Assembly (NCBI GenBank): GCA_002221725.1
Contig: NJFT01000029.1
Location: 124,001-188,000, forward strand
Direction of reading: 5' to 3'
Source: Scedosporium boydii
Taxonomy: Eukaryota > Ascomycota > Sordariomycetes > Microascales > Microascaceae
DNA: 64,000 nucleotides
Below the pieces are notes generated by a model that was given only the letters and a program-made list of their open reading frames with translations, was not told the DNA's origin and searched no databases. Position numbers and translations under genes: made by a program. This document shows, piece after piece, positions 23,397 through 36,813 of the stretch (position 1 is the stretch's first letter; each line of letters begins with the position of its first letter).

Positions 23397-24603
23397 CTAG
23401 AAGGTCTTGATAGCACCAAAATCCTCACCAGACTCCAACAGAGCCTGCAAAATCTCAAGATCCTTCAGTGCCTCACTGGGTGCCTGCCTAGCATCCACCT
23501 TCCCATCGGTGATGCTCTGTGCAAAGGCCGCAACCTCTGCCTTTACACCCGAGTTAAACTCAAACGTCTTCGTTTCCTCTACCTTTTCGTCATCGGGGCC
23601 CTTTCTCGTGACATTGACCACACCCGGCGTGAGCCTCACAGAGCCATTGGTGGTGACGAGCTCGATGGTGAAGCCCGACTTGAACTCCGAGCCAAAGGAC
23701 ACGATGAAAGTACCGCTGCGGCCACTTGTTGTTGTGAGGAGGCCGTGGACAGTGTCGACAGGAGGAAGCTTCTCCTGGATAAGTGCAGTGCGGGCGGAGA
23801 GCTGCTTTATTTCCTCGCCAACAGCGGAGAGGAAGTGACGGATGCCAGCGACGAAGTGGACGCCACCATCGAGGAGAAATCCACCTTGATACTCCGGAAC
23901 CTTGCGCCCTGGATGGATTTATTAGAGGCATGATCATATTGATGCGAGAGAGCCGTATTGCCCCTCTTCAGCTGTCACATCAGCACTTACACTCGGTGTT
24001 AAAGTACTTGTCATCGTCCTTGACCAGCTTGTACATAGAAAAGCTAAACGTGACGACATCGCCACCAATTTGCTTAAGCTGCTCCGCCGCATACACCACC
24101 GTCTGAAGGAATCTCCAGTTTTCTCCCACGGCCCAGATGGGAGGCGATGGTAAACTTCCGTACCATTCGAGGAGGTTTTTCGCCGTCGCGGTATCTTTGG
24201 CGATGGGCTTCTCGCTAAGGACGTGTTTCCCCACGGCGACGGCCTTTTTGATGACGGCGGATTGGCTGGGGATGGGCAGGGCGATGATGACGGCTTGGAT
24301 GTCGTCGCGAGCAAGGAGGGCGTCGAGACTCTTGTCCGTGTTAGCGGGGTCGTCAAAGTACGAGTCGGGCTTGCTCTTGATGCTCGAGGCGAGGGCATTG
24401 GCCGATTTTTGGGACCGGGAGTAGACGGCCTTGAACTCGAGCAGGTCGCAGGCTTCAACCGCGGGGACGTGTTCTACTCGGGAGGGGAATTGTCAATGCC
24501 AGCGCAAGTGAGATGAGGCGCGACTTCAATTGATTCATCTATAATATTACATACCCGTCCTCGCAAAGATGCCTGCGCCGAGAAGAGCGATTCCAATGGT
24601 CAT
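23397..24603 (-). CDS. Gfo/Idh/MocA-family NAD(P)-dependent oxidoreductase, 347 aa
   Basis: Three exons: 24603-24555, 24473-23991 and 23908-23397, all in phase with GT-AG borders. The start MTIGIALLGAGIFA carries the Rossmann GxGxxA dinucleotide motif (residues 9-14). The second conserved block is VGKHVLSEKP (97-106), with the E-K-P lysine typical of the family active site. GENWRF and LDGGVHFVAG follow, the last containing the expected catalytic His. Fungal members act on sugars or trans-dihydrodiols; which one cannot be told. Length is normal for the family. The neighbour at 25231 on the same strand is an amino-acid transporter, with no obvious functional link. Confidence 0.9.
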
Positions 24604-25230
24604 GTTTGTGATGAAGGGCGATTAAGAGCTTCTTGAATGGTATTTCATCCGTCAGGTTTTGGCTCATCAGGGAGTTAGGGGGTATTTTCCTGGGAGCATT
24701 TTTTTCCCCTTTGCTCTTTACGGCTATTCGGGACCACGATATTTCCACCAGTCAATGTCGTATACCGGAGACGTGGCGAAGCAGTCACAAAGTCTAACGT
24801 CCATTGACTTCAGATGTTACTAGATTAACTCCACCCTCCAGGCTCAGATCGAGCCAGCCCAATCGAAGCGCCACAAATACTCAAATTCGTATTGAGGAGG
24901 TCGTTTAGATCCACATTTAGACCGAACCGGACATGGCGAGACTCCACAAATCGAAATCTGGCCGAAAATTCTTCAGTCTAGTGCGAAAGGGGGGCGTTGT
25001 CCGAAATCCATCGTATTATATGCCCTGAGGAGGGAGATGTACCAAGAAGCCAAGGCAGGGAAGGAGACACAACGCAGATTCGACAATCGCTAAACAGGCT
25101 AAATAAATTCAAAGGAATAAAATCTACTCTACATGTTCTATACTCTAGTCCATCTATGTCCTAGCCATATCTATGTTCTAGTTGTATGTAAATATTATGG
25201 GTACGTCAAGTACGTCAAGTTGAAAACGCC
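24604..25230. other. intergenic, 630 bp
   Basis: Promoter of the oxidoreductase and 3' flank of the transporter, both minus strand. Contains a tandem duplication gtacgtcaa at about 25201-25219. Confidence 0.45.
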
Positions 25231-26942
25231 CTATACTACCGCGGCGTTGCTGGCGCAAGTCCAAGGCTTCGAGGATCCTCCCTCAGCAATAGCCTCAATC
25301 GAGGACCACAAGCCAAGGACGCAAAGCATGCCGCCGAAGACCACAAGTGTAGCGTTACCGACGAAGCGGGCGATCTGCTTGCCGTCGGTGAACCATTTGC
25401 CGTAGTGCATCCAGAGCCAGAAGATTCCGGGGAGACCGTAGGAGAACCAGCTGACGAAGAGGGCGGCGACGAGGCCGAGGAGACTGTTGAAGACGGGGAT
25501 GGATTCGGCGATGATCATGGAGATGGCCCAGGTGGCGAAGGTGACGCCGAACCAGACGAAGGTGGAGAGCTTGGTCCTGCGGACCAGGTGCTTGCTGTCC
25601 TTGAAGATTCGGGAGAAGATGTAGGAGGCGGCGACGTGACCGTAAATGACACCAGCAATTACAATGGCTATGAGAGAAAATCAATTGTTAATTCAAAAGT
25701 CACCAAGTGAAGGTTAGTGAGAAGGGAGAAGGTTTAGTCATACTCGGAATCGCAATGCCCCAAATGACCTTTCGGACGATAGGAGATCCGGCAGCAGAAA
25801 GAGCGGGCGAAGGAACGCCGGGGCCGACGAAGACATAGATGACGATGGCGGCGAGGAGGTAAAGAGTGGTATCGGCGATCTGAAGGAAAGCGAGGGCCTT
25901 GGGGAAGTCATCGGGGTTCTTGAACTCGGCAATGACGGCGAAGAAGCAAGAGTGACTCGCTGGATGAGAAAAAGTGTTAGAAGTCTTGTGTATCCACATA
26001 AAATGAGGTCATTGGGGCTGTCTTACAGAAAGCAATGGCAATGTTAGTGACGGCAAGGAAAGCGCTGGTGAATCCGAGCTCGTTCGCGACGTGGATGCTG
26101 CCGCTGCCAATGGGACGCTGCACAGCAACGTCGACAACGGTGATGAGTACGGCGGTTGTGATGGAAAGGCAAGCTACTCAATGGTCAGTATTTCTGTCTA
26201 CTCTCTCTTCATGAGAGTGAAAGTTGACTCACAGGCCATGGACATGTAACTGGTATACTTGAGCGTCCTAGGAAGATTGCAAACCCAGAAAACGCCCAAT
26301 CCGACGACAGCCCAGACAATGGTGCAAGTCGAGCTGTTGGTAAGAGTGTTGAGGCAAATGGTCCACGTCAAAAGATGGCTACCCATGACGAAAACCTGGA
26401 AGATGACCTGGGCCCAACCGAAAATCTCCTGGAACAGCGGGCCCATCCCGACGGACCTTCCAATGACTTCGACGGCATCACCAAAGTTGCGAACGAACGG
26501 ATACTGCTTTCGGAATTCGGCAAGGACAACACCAGAGTAGGTCGACAGACATCCCATGACAAGGATCAAGATAATTCCGGGAACGAGGCCGACGGTAGCG
26601 AGGACGGAGGGTAGGGACAGGATACCAAGGGAGACGGTTTCGGCAATCAGGACGATACCACCCTGCCTAGAGACCAATACTCATTAGAAACCTCGACACA
26701 CAGACGCACACACACAGGCGTAATTGCAACCACACCATGAGCGGGAATGCGGCTCAGTCGATATGAACGTACCACCACGTCAAGGTCTTGTAATCAATCC
26801 ATTCGGCTTCTTCATCATCCTCGAGAACTTGGGTATTGTCGAACGCAGGAGGGGGGTCCTCAATGTCGGACATTTGGGGAGGCTGGCTCTTAGACATGCC
26901 CTTCTCCTGGTCGGGCTCGGTAATGTGTGTAGGGGCAGTCAT
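25231..26942 (-). CDS. AAAP-family amino-acid transporter (Mtr-like), 467 aa, five exons
   Basis: Exons 26942-26773, 26666-26233, 26173-26027, 25959-25744 and 25667-25231; phases match at every junction. An acidic cytosolic leader ends YKTLTWWQGG, the usual start of TM1 in fungal amino-acid permeases of the neutral/aromatic Mtr type, followed by LIAETVSLGILSLPSV. About eleven hydrophobic segments follow, including VIYGHVAASYIFSRIF and the C-terminal helix VGNATLVVFGGMLCVLGLW. It is expected to be a proton-coupled amino-acid importer in the plasma or vacuolar membrane. Substrate is not evident. The preferred ATG is 26942; the frame extends upstream to an ATG at 27032. Confidence 0.9.
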
Positions 26943-29661
26943 GACGTCTGTGTTGTATTGATCCCGTGATTGTGGCCTGGTGGATCTAAGGAAAGTCGGA
27001 TAGGCTTGAACTGATTGATAGTCCGGGGACACGATAGAGGACGGGGCGACGTCTTCATTTAAATGGTCCTTCGTCTAATCGAAGTCAATTCCACGGCAGT
27101 CTAGACATGGGGGGGGAGTAGGGTAAGTTCATGCAGAGAGGGAGCGGCCCCAACATCCCCAGAACCTCAAAAGGGGGGGTAAGAAAATTTCCCAGTTTCC
27201 TGGGGGAAAGCCGGCGCCAGCCGGCTTGGCCGGAGCAAAGGCACTAGAATTGTAGTGTCGAGCGAGGCGAGCGAGGCCGACCCACTGGCGTTGTCGGTGG
27301 TGCCGGGATACCCGTGGAGCCGCACCGAACGTGCGGGCGCTGGGAGGGCGCTGGTACTATCAATAGTCGTTTAGGGCCGTGGGACCGTGGGAGTCGGGAC
27401 CATAGAACAAATCATACACAATGTTCTCAGAAGCATATCGCCCTATCCGCCTTACGATACCGTGTGGTTGCAGTTGTTGCAGTTCCCGAGTCGGTAAGGA
27501 ATCCCGCACTAGAAAAGAGACACCTTCCAAGACGGGACCAGTGCCTGGAAAGGCTTCAGGCACGGATGGCGAGATGCTCGATGGGGGGCGTTTTCTTGTC
27601 TTCCAAGTTAGGGTCTGGATCCAGTAACTTTTACGTCAAAGACTCCACTGTGGGAAAGATCTTTTGTCCTGCAGATCAGATCCTATAGTTTCAAACCCGC
27701 TCCACTGTCTCCACCGACGATGCCATTTCTTTGATCCTCACTTCCTCATGCTCCACGTCTAGTACTCCATGCCTCCATACCGATCCGGGGAACACGAAGT
27801 ATTAGCCCAAACTCTCTCCACACTCTAATTAACATTACGTTAAAGTTCCACGTAATTTTTCTAGTCTCCAGCTAAAAGTCTGGCAATCTGATATCACTGG
27901 CGTTTAGCACGACAAGTACGGGGAAGGGCATTGAGGGGACCATCAATTGATCAGGTTAGCGGTGGGGCGGCTCTCCAACACACCAGCGCTTTGAACTGCC
28001 TCATTCGTGCCAAGTGCATGCAGATTTTTTTTTCTTTCCGGCCGACAGCCTGCAGTGCATTGCCACCCATGTTCTAGTGCCATTCTAGAACGTCGAGTGC
28101 CGAGGTAAGAGCCTTACAGGGTTCCTTCAAAGCATCGCTAACGACCTGCCTCTTTTGAGTAGTGGGGGTTATCCACTATACTTCGTACTAGCGTCGAGGA
28201 GCAACAACAACAACATACCACGTCGTCCTGTTTAGTGTTTACGAAGTAAACCTATGTCGTTTCGGGGCCAGAAATGTGAAAAGCGAGTGCTTGATCTAGA
28301 CAGGAACTAGAACGATCCGGTTCTTCGTAGTGCTTATTCGAAGTGCGGGGGTGGTAGACTGACATTGACATGCGTCGTTCCCCCGCGGCCTTGATCGACA
28401 CCACCATCAGGCGACAAAAAAATGGGTCAGGAAAAGAAAGCTCTCGGGGCCAATCCGGGATACGTCGTATGCCTTTTTGGAATAACCTCGGGGTTGCCTC
28501 ATCTTCTCAGCCTGATGAGGCCCGACCCGAATCTCCCGTGGAAGGATTTCTCTGACTCACGAGAGTCATCAGCCTTCACGGTCGCTCTCCGGCTTCTCGT
28601 CGCGTGTTTTGTTGTTCTGGTGTCCACTTCTTTCACCCGTCGAGCTGTCCCCCAGGTTTGTCACCTCCCTTACGGGGTAACTTCCCCCGCATCCAATCGC
28701 CGGAGCAGCTCCGAGTCAAGTCGTGTGTCTGCTCCACCTCCGCATCCACAGTAATCACGTCCGGCGAAGCCCGACCCCGCGTTGCCAGCAGCCCAATTTC
28801 GCTCGTTTCATTACTAACTTCCAGATGGGAAGGTCTTGCTGACGTGGAGACGTGGAGGCCGTGGAGATGTGGACCGGTGTGGAACCCGATCCGCCGCCGA
28901 AGCGAGGTGAGCCTGGGGATTTGTCTCGATTTCTCCACGGGGCTACTTCGTAAGGTTAATCACAGCATATGAGACTACCCACATCCTTCATTTCCCCAAC
29001 TTCTTTGGGGAGCGGCCCCGGATTTCTAGTTTCATGCATTCCTCGCTTCTATGCGTTAGCAATCATGGGGAACAGATGGTGATGGGCCTATGCCCCAGTC
29101 CGAGTCACGAGTCTCGGATTTGGATGAATTGTCCAGCATCCTTGGAATTTGCCATTCCGCGTATGTCCACAAGGCCGTGAATGTGCATGTATTTCCCATA
29201 TTCCACATTTTGAGGCGAAAAACAGCGTGATCCAGAAGCGGTGATCCTATAGGGGTGCGACCTGTCAGACGACGAAGTCCGATATTTCTACAGTCAATAT
29301 CCTCAAATTTCTATAGTACATGGCTCGCAATGAGGTCAGCGACTGCTGGGATTTATTCACAATGTAATACAGTACTACTGAATGTTGGCCATTTTCAACG
29401 CGGTAAGTGAGACTATAGTCAAGCTCGTTCGTGATCGCAGCGAGCTCGGGAGATTTCCGCAGTTCTCCTATTGTCAAATTCGCCCTTCCAGTGTTACCCC
29501 GCACAGAATTCTCCAAATTCTCCCACGTGCATGTTGAATTGGTTGCGATCCTTGTTGGGGATTTCGCGTCGGGTTGTCAGCTCGTCAGCTTGGGAGAAAG
29601 TCTCCCCGCCTCCGGTCAACTTCATCCCCTATTGTCGTAGTTTCAGTACGAAATCGCCATC
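26943..29661. other. 2.7-kb gene-poor region
   Basis: No frame looks coding on either strand. It contains two adjacent GC-rich hairpins (27191-27227) and several G runs. The region upstream of 29662 holds the promoter of the metallo-beta-lactamase-like gene. Confidence 0.5.
27191..27227. repeat. two adjacent perfect inverted repeats (hairpins)
   Basis: First hairpin: cccag and ctggg around tttc (27191-27204). Second: aagccggc (27208-27215) and gccggctt (27220-27227) around gcca. They lie about 250 bp upstream of the transporter start codon. No T-run follows, so a terminator role is not supported. Confidence 0.45.
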
Positions 29662-30797
29662 ATGAATTGGGCATCACTTCAGCGAGCTATCCAAGATCAC
29701 CTTGGCTCCTGGAAGGAACTCAGGCCCATCTTCATATCGCTCAATGGCGACAATTCGTGGCTCATGTCCTTTCCGCGCCCCGAAGAGGAGCGACGGAGGA
29801 ACGCCAAGGCATTCTATCACATCGTTTTCGAACCCTGGCTAGCGGGGCCTGCTAGTTTTCTTTCTAACTGGTTCCTATCCATTTCATTGAGTGCGGAGCC
29901 CGCACTATCTCGGGCGCATCACATCGAAACTGTCATAGGCCTGATCGAAACAACCGTGTCTAGTTGTTTGGAAGACTTCATCACACATCTTCCACGTTAC
30001 TCCGCAAAGTCCAAGGGAGCCCAAGAGGTGGAGTACGATGGGGGCATCGATGCCATTCTCCTCGGGTTTCACTACCTCGACCACACCCACGAGGCAACCC
30101 TCCGGCTGTTCAATAAGGCCATCCCGGTAATTGCAACACCCGAAGCCGCAAAGCTGGTCCAACGATGGAACCATTTCACCACCATCAGGACGATTCGAGA
30201 TCTCCCTCCACGGACCAAGTCGTGGCGCACGCCAGACCTTCACCCTGGAGATCCGTTACCAGTTTGGCTTAGTACCTTTCGCTTAGCAGCGGGACAAGCA
30301 GAGCTCAACTTTTGCTTGGTCTTGGTGTGGACCCACACCAGCCAGGATCTTGATCAAAATGGCGAGGAAATCCACGAAGCTATTCTCAGCTCGCCGCACG
30401 GAACTCAGCTGATGGAGGTCCGCTGGACACGTTCCTGGACGCGTCGCCGCCAGCGCAGAAACTTGCTATGCTTCACGGACTAAAGGAGAGTCGCGCAGCA
30501 GGGAAACAGAATACCTTTGGAGTTAAGGCGGGTCTCGCCCTATATCGCAAGGTCGGGGGTGTCAAGTATTGGGTCTTGTCTCATCACTCGAAGCTCCAAT
30601 ACAGTGGCCTCCTTATGAAGCTTCTCCGCACGAATGATACCCAGCGTACTCTCGACTGGGGGCTCGAGGAGGAAGCGAAGTCCATGCCTGCGGAGGCCCG
30701 TGCTGGACTAGTGAGACCAAAGGTTGTCGAGGTTGGAAATGGAAACTTCTTCATCCTAGATTCCTGGGATGACCTTCCCCCAGAACGGTACCTGTAA
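29662..30797 (+). CDS. metallo-beta-lactamase-like protein with one frame break (about 378 aa)
   Basis: The ATG at 29662 opens a frame with the features of a widespread fungal family of beta-lactamase-fold hydrolase-like proteins: SLNGDNSWLMSFPRP, YHIVFEPWLAGPASF, DAILLGFHYLDHTHEATL (the metal-site region, D-H-x-H in order), VIATPEAAKLVQRWNHF and ILSSPHGTQL (about 250). After SPHGTQ the frame is lost at 30410-30430. The homologous continuation, with LAMLHGLKES, KYWVLSHHSKLQY and RTLDWGLEEEAK, is one frame over and ends at 30797. With one added base the gene would be exactly 379 codons including stop. No intron fits the short gap. A one-base deletion, real or from sequencing, is inferred. Substrate is unknown. 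Confidence 0.78.
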
Positions 30798-32117
30798 CCT
30801 CGGGAGACCCTCTATCGTTTTCTTCTTACCACTGTAATATTGCAAATACAAGCTGTGAGTAGCTATAACGAATCCAGTAATACGGCTTATCGGAGGCATC
30901 CTTTAAACAGTAGGATCGCGAGTCACAGGATGGTAGGAGGCCATAGGTCATAAGTTATAACAGCCATCGTCATCCGCTCGATAGATCCGAATTAGGACCG
31001 CATGAGGCCATACAGACGGGGCGTCCGAAACATAAAAGGGGTCGACTATTAAGAGCTAAGAGCTATTAAGAGACGATTCGCTGTTGCATGAATTTGGGAA
31101 ATCCTTTAGCCCTTACGAGCCTCTCCACCTTCTCAATTCCAATCCTCGGCGCCGGATTATACATCCTACTCTACGTACAGCGTCACCCCATCAATATCCC
31201 ATCTCCCATGGAAGGGGTTTCGAAGTTGGGTGTTCGAAGAGGAGCCTAAACCATGGTGCAACGGAGGAAGAGGCAACAAGACGGTCACCACGCCACTAAA
31301 ATCCACAAACATAAGGTCACTGTACCTTGGTCACCCCTACTGAGGTCTGATGCCACGATGTAGAACACTAGTTGAACTGAGAACCCATTGGGTGGAAGGA
31401 AAGGAGAAAGACCTTGTTAGGAAGCTTCTAAATTACCTTTCGGAACCTGCAGTTTGTACGCGCACACCAGAAAAGAAACGATATGGCTTAGATGTCAATG
31501 CGCGAAGATCTTCTTGCCACGGGATCTTCTGTGAGGATCATCACAAAATCATGTCGCTCGGAGCTGCAGCATCTACTATATCATGGAAGTAGATGGCCTT
31601 TTTGACGCCAACTTTAATTACAAGGACCTCCTTAGGTGCAGGCTCGATGGTCAACTTTTCCTCAGCCATTTTTATTCCCACCCATACCCCACAATTGCAG
31701 CTCGGCTCCATCTAGTCATTGCCAAGCAATTAGATTATGCTATCCTATTCTCATCCATTCCCTTATGACTGCCCATTTTTTGGACTGAGCCACCCGGCTG
31801 AACGGCCTGTCTAGCCAGCCCATGAAGTAAATGCGCCAGCAACAGATTGGAAAGCAGAGACAACTAAGAAGGCGATTAGAAAGCACGTGGGTGCTAAAAC
31901 CTCAGTCGACGACCGTAGCGTCTTGGCAGATCGGGACGGGAAACACGGGAATATCGGATCGGAGTTCACACTTGTTCTCGGCCGAGTCTAGGTTCTCCGA
32001 TACCCTCATAAACCACACTATATGCTTTGGCGTCCCATCGATCTAGGGGCATCCAGTTTAGGTGAAGTCCAAAAGGATGGAAACTGCCATCAGTAAATCC
32101 TATCCATCTTGCTGAAA
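30798..32117. other. 1.3-kb intergenic region
   Basis: Between convergent genes. Small frames (31350-31592, 31583-31768) lack any sign of being real. A direct repeat of aagagcta / gagctatt is present at about 31050-31070. Confidence 0.45.
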
Positions 32118-35101
32118 TCAGTCGCTTCCTATTATCAGACAAGGACTGGAGTTCGGGTCGTTACTCTCTCGAAGAAATCTCACCCCTCCTCTCATATACA
32201 ATCTCTTGAGAAGAGCTGCGCCCAGTATAGTCTTCCTCACTTCCAAAACGTAAAACGACTCGTCTGATTCGACCTCCTCGCGAATTTTTGCTATGGTCCC
32301 GAAATCCCGCGTGTTGATAAGGTAGCTTCGGCCCACCTCCAGCTCCATGCCATTGGAACATCCTGATATTTTGCTGATCGGCAAGTCGACGTATGGAGAG
32401 ATACGAGTTGATAGAGTAAAATCTCGTAGCCCAGTCTCAAAACTACAATGAACCGACGGGCCTGTTCCCCGGAGACACGAGCAATCTGGAGTGATCAGGA
32501 ACAAAGGCGTGACACACGCAAACGTGGCCGAGAATTCACTATCCGCGAGTAGGGAAAGCCATGAGTCTTGGGGGCAACGGCTGGTGACCACCCCGACTCC
32601 TTCGTGAGGTGATATCCAAGCCGTGCAGAACTCGCCAGTGGGTGTAACGCCAGTGTATTTCAGGATTCGCAACACGCCAAGGATAAAACCCTTAACTGCA
32701 TCACCTCCAGAAGTCAGAGCATCTCCTATATAATTCCTCTGGATCACTGCCCAGTCGTACAAGTCCTCTGATTCGCTCAGGACGTGAACCCAGGAGGCTA
32801 TAGAGTCCCTCCCGACTTTTGCCAAGTAAAAGCGGGAACTCTTCAGGCAGTACTAACGGACCCGCGAAGGCTATAATGTCGCGAAGCCTAGCTCGGACCA
32901 TCACCTTGGTGCAGCTGCTAACAAATAGACCGCAAATCTTGTCAAGGCCTCTGAGGAGCTGGGGCATTCCGTGCCAATCTCGAAGTATTGTATCTTTGAG
33001 CGTAATACCTTGCTTTCTGTCGTATTTTATCATCCCTTGAAGCAAGAAATAATTGCCAGCTTGAGCCCCAAAATCATAACCGCCAAGGGCCATATACGAC
33101 CGCCGGGGGCCTATGTCCTTTAGATGGTGAGACATGTGTCGCCGCCGTACTGCATCGGCCCTCCAAGTGGAAGATCGACAGCCCGGATTGATGGATGACG
33201 GCCCAATAGCGATAAAAGTGCTAGGGAAGGGGGGTCTGGGTGGTAGCGAAAGGGGCAATACGGCGCGAGTGGGCGCGGATATGGCTGGAGTGACGATAAC
33301 GTCCGACCCCAAGCCTCCGACAGTAATTTGAGTGTCAATGTCAACCGCAAAAGACGGGATGATGATTCCCTCTCGAAACGCAGTGCCTTCGGTCCAGTGC
33401 CAGCGAGGCGCCGATGATTTTCCTGGGCCTCCAACAGGTAAGAGGACCCCGCCACCTATTTCGACCCCAGTAATTCTCCAGGGTTGTGAATTATTCATGC
33501 CGGATATGCTTGCCAGTTCTACCATCCCAGGGCCCCATACAGACAGCAGATCTCTGATAGATGTCACGATATCTAGCGAGCCTGAGATGGAATGCCTTTG
33601 GGGTCCGAAAACTGGTACTCGGTGGCTAGGCATAATCCCACCGAGGCAAGTTATTTCCTGCTCCATGACATAGACTGCTGGTTCAGCATTTATGCCCTGC
33701 AGCACAATTTCATCGATGTTGTGTTCAAGCAAAGCTGAATCCAGCGGCAATATGAGCCCGCGAGCACAGAGCTGGATCCCCAAGCTCAAGCACTGGACGA
33801 CCAAGGAGGAATAATGCAGAAGACGAGAAAGAGCATCTTCCTCCCTAAAAACTTCCGGAGCCGTTTCGATTCCACATGCCCGTAAAATGTCAGCGGCCAT
33901 CTTACCAATATTTTCGAAGACGCGACGCCAATCTTTAACTTCCGGCTGCAATAAAGCTCGAGTTGCTGAAAACACCGCAGCCCCGAGTCCTGTGAGGCCG
34001 AGTCCTTCGAACATGAATCCCCCGAGCCCGAATCCTAATAACCCCGCTATTGGCGCAGACGCTACTGCCTGCGGCCATCTCGAGTAGTCCCGCGAGTAAT
34101 ACCGTCCAAGAGATCCGAGTCCCGTAAAGAACTCCTCCACCTTAGAGATCTCAACAAGAGTGAGGGACAAGCACTCGCCATTGCCACTGCTCTGCACCAA
34201 TGGAAGCCGCGTAAAGAAGGGGATACCGAATAGACAAATACCCCTCCTCTGGCAAAGGAGCATGGCATTTTCCAAAGAACCCACTACTCTCATAATGCTG
34301 GAATATACTTCGAGATCATTCGAGCCCCGGTTGTTGTTGGATACGAAGGCCCGAATTTGGCATCCGCCTTTGCCTGAGCTAGCTTTTCTGTCAAAACTAA
34401 CGTGAGATCGAAATTCTCGGAGAATTGTCTCGTGGATAAAGGCATCGGTGCAGTCATCGCTCGCTACGGCCTCCGGATCTAAATGGTTCGTCCCTGCAAC
34501 GCCCAGAAGGCAATCTAATTGGAACGAAAGATCCTTCTCAACACCGTATTCTCCACGAGAATTATACCCACTGCCCAGTCTTGCAGGTAGCACAGATAGG
34601 CGAGGCAATATCACGGTTTCTTCCGTCTTTCTCGCGTGATAAGAACCTCAGGGCCAGGGTAGTCTCTGGGATGAAGGTCATCGTAGGCGAAAGCGGCTTC
34701 CTTGTCGGTGGTGGAGGGAATAAATGGAAGGTGGTCAGGGATTGGCCAGCTTGCGATTGCCAGCGAAGCCTGAGGATGCGGATTGTCTCGGCCTCCAAGA
34801 TCCAAGGGCTATCGATTGCATGGTTCAGAACCAACGGCGAGATAAACTCCGCGAGAGATTCACCGGTACTTTCGTAATTGAATTCCGCGAGCTCGGATAT
34901 ATATAACCAGACGTTGCGACGTGAAGTCGTCAACACTCTCTCCACAGAATTTGTGAATTCCTCAAGTTTTCGGCGTTCTCGAACGACATCTGCCACACTA
35001 AGTGTGCCGAGGTTATTTACCCTCTGTTCCAAATGGGGGTTGTCCTCGAAAATGGCAGATAGCAGGCTTTGTACAGCCTGTTGCGGGTTATTGGCTTCCA
35101 T
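32118..35101 (-). CDS. large unrecognised protein, two frame breaks (about 993 aa)
   Basis: Three overlapping frames on the minus strand together look like one gene. The first (ATG at 35101) begins MEANNPQQAVQSLL and reads to about 34562. The second runs from about 34614 to 32820 and the third to 32118. Each change needs the removal of one base; with two bases removed the span is exactly 994 codons. No good GT-AG intron of the right phase was found. The middle contains a glycine-rich hydrophobic stretch, APIAGLLGFGLGGF followed by GLTGLGAAVF, like a glycine-zipper membrane helix. Later come WGPGMVELASISG, HWTEG and a Pro-rich stretch LSLPPRPPFP. I recognise no domain; vague resemblance to large uncharacterised fungal proteins only. 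Confidence 0.6.
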
Positions 35102-36813
35102 ATATACACCAACTGCCAATGGAGACAGTCGAGAATTAGCTGACTTGTAACCGAGGAGTAGGAACTGGGGAAGAAAGCGTTAAATCATCATTTGATACAG
35201 ACGAGTAACTATAATCGAGGCGTCCGAGCCGTATTTGTGCTTCGCCAGGGATGAAATAAAATGGTCGAGCGAGAGGCTGCAAAGCATTCGAGGGTATAAT
35301 TTGTTAACCAAGTGCCTCGCTGTCGAACCACTTTCCATACCTTTCCAGCTGGTGTCGTACAAACCAAGCTGCCCACAGCCACGGCCACCGCCCGAGCACC
35401 CTGCTGCAGCTGGATCAGGTGCCGATCAACGTACCACACCGTACAGAGGTATGGAAGAAACATCGCGCATTGGGCTCTGGTGAGTTGGTTCTGGGAGAGG
35501 TGACGAGCAGCGCTGGGAATTTGATGTTGCTAAATTGATACTGCGCCCAGTGATTGACGAACTCCAATTCCCAACTAGGCTATAGTTACCGAGCCCGCAG
35601 ATTCTTCACAGCACTGCTCATCGCAGAAGAGTTCTAATATCGCAAGTTCGCCGCGGAAAAGATTTTCTTCAGGGCCGTAAAGCTTCCTTATAGCAATCCA
35701 AGACGTAAATGGCAGGGCGTTTCTTGGCATAAAATCACCACATAGACCATCTCCGTCCGTTCCATGCCCGAAAGGCCTCGGGCGAAAACCTCCCATTGCC
35801 AGCCCACGTATTTGCTTCCAATATAATCCCTTGAGATAAACACATCTATCTTCATTGATTCGAAGGCTCGCATTACATATCCGCTTTGGTGAAAGACTAG
35901 ATCCTATCCGGACAGTTGATAAGAATCTGTATCGCCAGTATCTTTCGGTACCGTAACCGTTAGTCTTCGTAGCAACTCCTGTCGTCGACTGCCACCACCT
36001 CTGGAACTTGACCGCAAGTTATCCACACCCCTCTCGGGAGTGCCTCCTTAGCTATATCCTGAGAGGTTTCTTTCTGGAATTTCTTTGAGTAGAGCAAGAA
36101 CAACCGCGTCGAGCCAGTTCCTTCTCCATGGCAGGGATGCTTAGACTTCAGCACAGCTTTGGCTTTGGGGGGAATCTTATATTAACTCGGGTGAGAGCTT
36201 CGAATACACGCCCTAGTATCCTTTCGTTAAAATTCCTAGATATTAAGAAGGCATCCGGGGTTCTCAGCTCCCGAATGTTATTCTCTTTAAAGTTGATAGT
36301 AAGACAGCATAGAAGTATCCTCCAACAGGCGTCAGGAGGTCATCCGTGGGAATTCCTCCGTGCTCATCGGCCAACCTTATCTCACTTGACCCTGCAGATT
36401 CAAGATCGAATGCAAAATGGACGCAAAGGACATAAAAACAAAGCTATTTCCAGGAATCCTTATTCGCTGGTTTTAAAGTTTTCATTTCCAACCTAGGCTT
36501 GTCAAGAATACATCTTCGTGGCCGCCTTGGGTGGTGTCTGTTCCTTGGAGGGAAAGAAATATACAATCATGTTAGCTTGTCAGAACAGGACGTACCAACC
36601 ACAGGGCAAACTCCAATGTTCAGTCTTTTTTCTATTCCCGCCTCCGGGTTTTCAGCTTTCGCGCAATCCGTGTCGTGGAGGGTCGGTGATGCCCGACGAC
36701 ACCGCTTTTGCCGGGGATTCCCGACTGACCAAACTAGTGTAAAGCCCACTCAAGCCCACACCCACACGACGCCAGGGGAAATTATACCCTTTTTGGAATT
36801 TGGAAGTCACCAA
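35102..36813. other. 1.7-kb intergenic region
   Basis: No firm gene. On the minus strand at 35575-35873 two overlapping frames have protein-like composition (for example ALPFTSWIAIRKLYGPEEN), which may be a decayed gene, but nothing is recognisable. Confidence 0.4.

Noticed and set aside
23407..24516. Plus-strand frames over the oxidoreductase
   Set aside because: They are shadows of the minus-strand gene, whose three exons contain the real motifs.
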